Positions 38,173-41,254 of a DNA stretch of 41,254 bases are shown piece after piece (positions within the stretch are counted from its first letter, which is position 1; every line of letters begins with the position of its first letter). The translations under genes and the position numbers were made by a program. The stretch is from a virus, in the IMG/VR virus record IMGVR_UViG_3300045283_000142, positions 1 to 41,254 of that record, one strand, 5' to 3'. Under the pieces are notes generated by a model, which had not been told where the DNA came from, ran no database searches, and saw only the letters and a list, made by a program, of their open reading frames with translations.

Positions 38173-38214
38173 GGGCTTGACTTGTAAACCCAATCGCTAG
38201 TAAAGTCAAGCGCC
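38173..38214. promoter_or_regulatory. Mirror-symmetric divergent promoter/operator
   Basis: The 42 bases between the two blocks contain a perfect 9-bp inverted repeat: GCTTGACTT (38175-38183) and AAGTCAAGC (38203-38211). Plus-strand promoter: TTGACT 38177-38182, an 18-base spacer, TAAAGT 38201-38206, then 8 bases to ATG 38215. Minus-strand promoter: TTGACT 38209-38204, a 17-base spacer, TACAAG 38186-38181, then 8 bases to ATG 38172. Each arm is a -35 for one direction and overlaps the -10 or start region of the other, so one repressor or a single dyad-binding protein could control both. Confidence 0.7.
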
Positions 38215-38349
38215 ATGATGAAGAAATCGACCGTCAGCCTCTATGCCTCTGAACTCGGACGCCTTGGAGGGCTCGCCAAATCCGCGAAGAAAACAGCTGC
38301 CGCACGCCTGAACGGAAAAAAAGGTGGGCGCCCGAAAAAGAGTGCTTGA
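38215..38349 (+). CDS. 44-residue basic protein, first gene of the plus block
   Basis: A small, very basic protein with 'LGRLGGLAKSAKKTAAARLN' (about 15-34) and a GRPKK tail. This is a familiar short pattern (Lys/Arg/Ala with GG, 'KKGGRPKK', AT-hook-like GRP) in phage and bacterial DNA-binding mini-proteins. It starts nine bases after the proposed -10, with no ribosome site, suggesting a leaderless transcript. It may be a nucleoid-like or regulatory protein acting on the adjacent dyad; that is inference. Confidence 0.65.
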   Translation: MMKKSTVSLYASELGRLGGLAKSAKKTAAARLNGKKGGRPKKSA

Positions 38350-38375
38350 CATACCCATTCGGTTGGGATTAAGCT
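38346..38375 (+). promoter_or_regulatory. Possible second plus-strand promoter
   Basis: A perfect TTGACA lies at 38346-38351, overlapping the stop of the 44-residue gene. An 18-base spacer leads to TAAGCT (38370-38375), only a 3 of 6 match to a -10. ATG 38383 follows. A -35 this good is rare here, so a promoter for the Cys-rich gene cluster is plausible, but the -10 is weak. Confidence 0.3.
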
Positions 38376-38382
38376 CTTGGAC

Positions 38383-38601
38383 ATGGACAACACACCTTAC
38401 GACGTGGACGACACCCGGTGCGATGCGTGCGGCCGCGACACGGCCCGCCTCTCGCCCCCGCAAGCCGTGGAACTCTGCGATGACTGCGCCGCCGCTGAGG
38501 AAACCACCTGCTTCTACTGCTGGGAGCCCACCGAGGACGGCGCCGATTACCATGACGCCTGCCGCATCAACGCGCAGGCCGACAATCAGGAGGCACGATG
38601 A
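38383..38601 (+). CDS. Cys-rich zinc-binding-like protein
   Basis: A 72-residue acidic protein with Cys pairs 'RCDACGRD' (about 12-19), 'CDDCAAAEETTCFYCWEP' (about 33-50) and a final 'CRIN', a layout like two treble-clef or zinc-ribbon knuckles. The start is ATG 38383; a TTG two codons upstream is ignored. It overlaps the next gene by ATGA. Function unknown; binding to nucleic acid or protein is a guess. Confidence 0.72.
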   Translation: MDNTPYDVDDTRCDACGRDTARLSPPQAVELCDDCAAAEETTCFYCWEPTEDGADYHDACRINAQADNQEAR

Positions 38602-38801
38602 AAGTATGGGTCTGCCCGAATTGCGGCGGTGGCATCAAACACGTCACGGACGACATCTTTCGCTGCCTCTCCTGCCGCTGGAGCGGGACGAATGTCGTGG
38701 AAATGAGTCCGTGTCCTAAGTGCAACGATACGTTCATGCCGTTACAGGAGGCTCACTGCGACATGTGTGCGGACAGCGGCTTAGTGAGGGAGGACCGATG
38801 A
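38598..38801 (+). CDS. Double zinc-ribbon small protein
   Basis: A 67-residue protein with four CxxC sites: CPNC (6-9), CLSC (23-26), CPKC (39-42) and CDMC (54-57). These fit two four-cysteine zinc ribbons in tandem. AGGAGG is five bases before the ATG, and ATGA overlaps join it to both neighbours. It probably binds DNA or RNA polymerase, but this is inferred from fold only. Confidence 0.78.
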   Translation: MKVWVCPNCGGGIKHVTDDIFRCLSCRWSGTNVVEMSPCPKCNDTFMPLQEAHCDMCADSGLVREDR

Positions 38802-39076
38802 GCACTACGATTCGCTATGAGCTCCGCATCACGCTGGATGTCGCGGTGGATGATGGCGACGATCCCCGCGACTACATCACCCAGACTGAAAAGAGCCGCC
38901 TTGAGCGGATGATTCTCCAGCACCTGAAGAAGCTGGATGGCGATGTCGAGGACATCGAAGTGATGGACACCACCATCGTGGACGACTACTGCGGTGATCC
39001 GCGCGAGAAGGGCGACGATGACGGCGTGGAATACGGCGACCCGCGCGACGAGCGCGACGAAAGGAGCCGGTCATGA
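38798..39076 (+). CDS. Small acidic hypothetical protein
   Basis: A 92-residue strongly acidic protein (Asp-rich: 'DVAVDDGDDPRDYITQT', about 14-30) with a central helix ('SRLERMILQHLKKLDGDVED'). The start is the ATG overlapping the previous stop, with GGGAGG just ahead. The charge pattern resembles small DNA-mimic-like or anti-restriction proteins, but there is no specific match, so no function is assigned. Confidence 0.6.
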   Translation: MSTTIRYELRITLDVAVDDGDDPRDYITQTEKSRLERMILQHLKKLDGDVEDIEVMDTTIVDDYCGDPREKGDDDGVEYGDPRDERDERSRS

Positions 39077-39534
39077 GTGAGCCCTTCGGCTGGTGCCCCA
39101 ACGACCATAAGACGCCCGCGCAGCAGTTCGCAGATGAGGCTCTGGAAAATGTGCGCCGTCTATCAGAGCACGTTCACCAGCGTCAGGAGGCCGCCATGAA
39201 GGACACCGAGATGCCCCTGACACACATCCCTGATGTGACGACGTATGAAGGGACATCGATTGCAGTCTTTCCGGCAGGGCGCGTCTTGACGGATGCGGAA
39301 TCGATTGCGGTGATCTTGCGTGAGGACAACGCTGTGCTCATCGCTCGCATCGAAGAACTGGAAGGCGAGATTGACGAGATTCGCGGCACGGCCACGCCCC
39401 TACTGGAGCAACTGGAGCGCATGGCCGCCACGCTGAAGACGTTCTATTACGCGGAGTTGTCGATGAGCACCTTGCAGCCGATTCTGGCGCTGTGCATCGA
39501 ACTGAACCCGGAGATTATGGAGAAGCGGCGATGA
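39073..39534 (+). CDS. Helical hypothetical protein
   Basis: A 153-residue protein with AAGGAG before the ATG and an ATGA overlap at each end. Sequence: a 'WCPNDHKTPAQQFADEALEN' start (about 7-26), a central coiled coil ('NAVLIARIEELEGEIDEIRG', about 85-104) and a helical C-terminus. No family recognised. Confidence 0.6.
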   Translation: MSEPFGWCPNDHKTPAQQFADEALENVRRLSEHVHQRQEAAMKDTEMPLTHIPDVTTYEGTSIAVFPAGRVLTDAESIAVILREDNAVLIARIEELEGEIDEIRGTATPLLEQLERMAATLKTFYYAELSMSTLQPILALCIELNPEIMEKRR

Positions 39535-39656
39535 TCGCGCAGTTCCTGCGGATTCTGCGCGAGTGGCGCGAGGACTGGCGGGCGTATTGGTCGCCGCACA
39601 TCCCGATCAGCGCCGCTCGCCGGCAACAACTGCGCCGCACCTATTTGGAGGATTGA
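39531..39656 (+). CDS. 41-residue basic protein
   Basis: A small frame that overlaps the upstream stop (ATGA) and ends one codon before the next gene. It is rich in Arg and Trp ('LRILREWREDWRAYW', about 6-20), predicted to be an amphipathic helix, then 'AARRQQLRRTYLED'. GGAGAAG precedes the ATG. Function unknown. Confidence 0.55.
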   Translation: MIAQFLRILREWREDWRAYWSPHIPISAARRQQLRRTYLED

Positions 39657-39845
39657 ATGATGTTGAACGTCATCGAGCAGGAAATTCAGAAGATTCAGGC
39701 CGAGATGGTCGCCCTCGCTGCGATGCGTGACCGTCTCGTAGAGATGCTGAAGGCCAGCCAAAACGGCACCGTCGTGGCACCGAAGAAGCGCAGCTACACG
39801 CGGAAGAAGAAGGTCGGACTGCCAGAGGCGAAGGAGGTCGCATGA
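39657..39845 (+). CDS. Small coiled-coil protein with basic tail
   Basis: A 62-residue protein starting with two overlapping ATG codons after a GGAGG site. The first 35 residues form a heptad helix ('IEQEIQKIQAEMVALAAMRD'), followed by a strongly basic 'PKKRSYTRKKKVG' tail that could bind nucleic acid. It overlaps the next gene by ATGA. No family recognised. Confidence 0.6.
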   Translation: MMLNVIEQEIQKIQAEMVALAAMRDRLVEMLKASQNGTVVAPKKRSYTRKKKVGLPEAKEVA

Positions 39846-40273
39846 GCACGAATGGAGACGGACCAATTATGGCCTTCGGTGTCTCAACCGTCATCGTCTT
39901 CGCCGTGCTGCTGTCAGGTGCGGCTATGTATGGCTGTCCGAAATACAACGTCTACTCCAGCGAGATGGCTGGAAAGGCGGAACTGGCGCAAGCGGAATAC
40001 AACCGACAGGTCAAAACGCTGGAGGCGGTGCAAGCGCAAGAATCGTCCAAGCATCTCGCGCAGGCCGAAATCGAGCGCGCGAAAGGCGTGGCTGAGGCCA
40101 ACCGCATCATCGGGGATTCACTCAAAGGCAACGAGGACTATCTACGCTATCTGTGGATTCACAATCTCTCAGAGGCTGAGAAGAATGGCGCACAGGTGAT
40201 CTATGTGCCCACCGAAGCCAATCTGCCGATTCTTGAAGCTTCGCGGCAACCTGTGAAGAAGGTGGAAAAATGA
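39842..40273 (+). CDS. SPFH/prohibitin C-terminal-like membrane protein
   Basis: A 143-residue protein with a single membrane helix (about 9-30), then 'CPKYNVYSSEMAGKAELAQA' and a long coiled coil (about 40-85) ending in 'AKGVAEANRIIGDSL'. It closes with 'NEDYLRYLWIHNL' and 'VIYVPTEANLPILEA'. That last part resembles the end of the SPFH/stomatin family, in which a membrane-anchored scaffold organises membrane domains or modulates FtsH-type proteases. The globular SPFH domain is absent, so this is a minimal mimic. I recognise a recurring phage family. It has AAGGAGG before the start and overlaps the Bet/RecT gene. Confidence 0.75.
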   Translation: MSTNGDGPIMAFGVSTVIVFAVLLSGAAMYGCPKYNVYSSEMAGKAELAQAEYNRQVKTLEAVQAQESSKHLAQAEIERAKGVAEANRIIGDSLKGNEDYLRYLWIHNLSEAEKNGAQVIYVPTEANLPILEASRQPVKKVEK

Positions 40274-41154
40274 GCACCGACCTTGTTGTCACCGCGCCGG
40301 CCGTGACGAACGACCAACTCGCCCTCATCAAAGCCACCGTCGCGAAGGACGCCACGACCGACGAACTGAAGCTCTACCTCTACGACTGCGCTCGCATCGG
40401 CGTGCATCCCTTAGACAAGCTGCTCCATTTCACCAAGCGGTCCGGTAAATACACCCCCATCACGAGCATTGACCTGATGCGCATCCGGGCCGCGGAGACA
40501 GGCGAACTCGCCGGCAGCGATGATCCCGAGTTCACCGGCACGCCCGCCCAGAACGACTTCACCGCCCGCGTCACGGTGTGGCGGCTGGTGCAGGGCACGC
40601 GCTGTGCCTTCTCAGCCACGGCTCGCTGGTCGGAATACAAGCCGGATCAGGCATTCATGTGGAACAAGATGCCCCACACGATGTTGGGCAAGTGCGCCGA
40701 GGCGCTGGCGCTGAGAAAAGGCTTTCCGAGGCAGTTGGCGGGCCTCTACGCGAAAGAGGAGATGGACCAAGCGGAGAAGGGCGAGAAGGCTGGTGTCTAT
40801 ACGAAGACAGTGCCAGCCGCCCTGACGAACAACGCCAAGGTGACGCTTGAAGTGAATCCAGAGGAAGACGCGCTGCCGCTGGACCAGCACATCCTCAAAG
40901 CCATCAAGCCGTCGAAGGACAAACTCATCGTCGGCACCGCCGTGACGCACAGGGGCGAAGAACTCCACATCGTCAAAGCCGACATCCTGGCGATTGCTGA
41001 AGAACTGGTGAAAACCGGCCAGCCGATGCTGGGCATCACGGCGATGAAGAATGGTCGCACGTTCGTCCGGGAGTTCATGTCGCCGGAAGCGCAGACCGAG
41101 AATCCAGTGAAGCCAGGGCCGTCGATGGTCACGGCAGACGATTTGAGCTTCTGA
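40270..41154 (+). CDS. bet: Bet/RecT-family single-strand annealing protein
   Basis: A 294-residue protein of the Redbeta/RecT superfamily. The Bet pattern is clear: 'ARIGVHPLDKLLHFTKRSGK' (41-60), 'TSIDLMRIRAAETGELAGSD' (65-84), 'ARVTVWRL' (99-106), and 'MLGKCAEALALRKGFPRQLA' (138-157) followed by 'GLYAKEEM'. It anneals complementary single strands during recombination and replication. No lambda-Exo, RecE or SSB gene was found nearby; the Vsr/DUF559-like nuclease is the only candidate exonuclease-type partner. The C-terminal 100 residues are divergent. Its stop overlaps the TubC-like gene (TGATG). Confidence 0.87.
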   Translation: MSTDLVVTAPAVTNDQLALIKATVAKDATTDELKLYLYDCARIGVHPLDKLLHFTKRSGKYTPITSIDLMRIRAAETGELAGSDDPEFTGTPAQNDFTARVTVWRLVQGTRCAFSATARWSEYKPDQAFMWNKMPHTMLGKCAEALALRKGFPRQLAGLYAKEEMDQAEKGEKAGVYTKTVPAALTNNAKVTLEVNPEEDALPLDQHILKAIKPSKDKLIVGTAVTHRGEELHIVKADILAIAEELVKTGQPMLGITAMKNGRTFVREFMSPEAQTENPVKPGPSMVTADDLSF

Positions 41155-41254
41155 TGGCTCCCATCGAGTTGAAGGGCGGGCTGATTGTGGATACGGCAGC
41201 TCTCGGTCTCGCTCTGGAGCTTGAAGCGGCCGGCATCACACTCACGGGGAAGGA
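41128..41254. repeat. Right copy of the 127-bp terminal overlap
   Basis: Exact copy of 1-127. It contains the end of the Bet/RecT gene and the first third of the TubC-like gene, which continues at position 128 on the circle. Confidence 0.95.
41154..41254 (+). CDS. TubC-like protein, truncated by the window edge (second copy of 27-127)
   Basis: Not a separate gene: it is the first 33 codons of the TubC-like gene, repeated because of the terminal overlap. The full gene is at 27-242. Confidence 0.9.
   Translation, partial: MAPIELKGGLIVDTAALGLALELEAAGITLTGK

Overview
This window is a complete tailed-phage genome of the short-tailed (P22-like, podovirus-type) morphogenesis class. Its first 127 bases recur exactly as its last 127 bases, so the contig closes into a circle of 41,127 bp. 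An overlap of 127 bp looks like an assembler k-mer join, not a biological terminal repeat. GC is high and almost every gene junction is a 1-14 nt overlap (ATGA, TGATG, TAATG), often preceded by a strong Shine-Dalgarno. Lipobox and Sec signal peptides and the P22-type virion genes point to a high-GC Gram-negative host. The host cannot be named from sequence, and no integrase, repressor, DNA polymerase, RNA polymerase or reverse transcriptase was recognised.

There are only two transcription blocks. A compact divergent promoter/operator lies at 38173-38214. From it the minus-strand block runs about 36 kb leftward, to 2366. The plus-strand block runs rightward through small Cys-rich proteins, an SPFH-like membrane protein and a Bet/RecT annealase. 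It then crosses the circular junction into a TubC-like protein, an ORF containing a tRNA-Leu(UAA) gene, a secreted protein and a membrane protein, and ends at 2372. The two blocks meet tail to tail with a 7-bp overlap of coding sequence.

The minus block, in transcription order, has four parts. (i) 38172-35335 is the DNA module: a C5-cytosine methyltransferase overlapping a Vsr/DUF559-like nuclease, then a RepA-like ATPase followed by a GGAACC-repeat/dyad region that is a candidate origin or pac site. (ii) 35119-27456 holds the terminase subunits, a run of small membrane, lipoprotein and Cys-rich genes that probably includes the lysis functions, a 420-residue TIM-barrel-like protein, and an HNH homing-type endonuclease. 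(iii) 27456-19369 is the head module: portal, scaffold-like protein, P22-type coat, two paralogous small virion-like proteins, a glycosyltransferase and small accessory genes. (iv) 19347-2366 is the tail and ejection module: a GH140/DUF4038-like glycoside hydrolase, a W/P-repeat protein with a lectin-like core, a large unknown beta-rich protein, gp4-like and gp10-like tail accessory factors, a GNAT acetyltransferase, three ejection-type proteins, a tail-fibre head-binding protein and a tail-fibre-like protein that carries a Sec signal peptide.

The most distinctive features are the receptor/polysaccharide module at 13.7-19.3 kb, the tRNA-Leu lying inside an open frame between 28-bp direct repeats, the mirror-symmetric divergent promoter that would give leaderless mRNAs both ways, and the GGAACC dyad next to the terminase genes. 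Functions are by family resemblance read from sequence; no database search was run.
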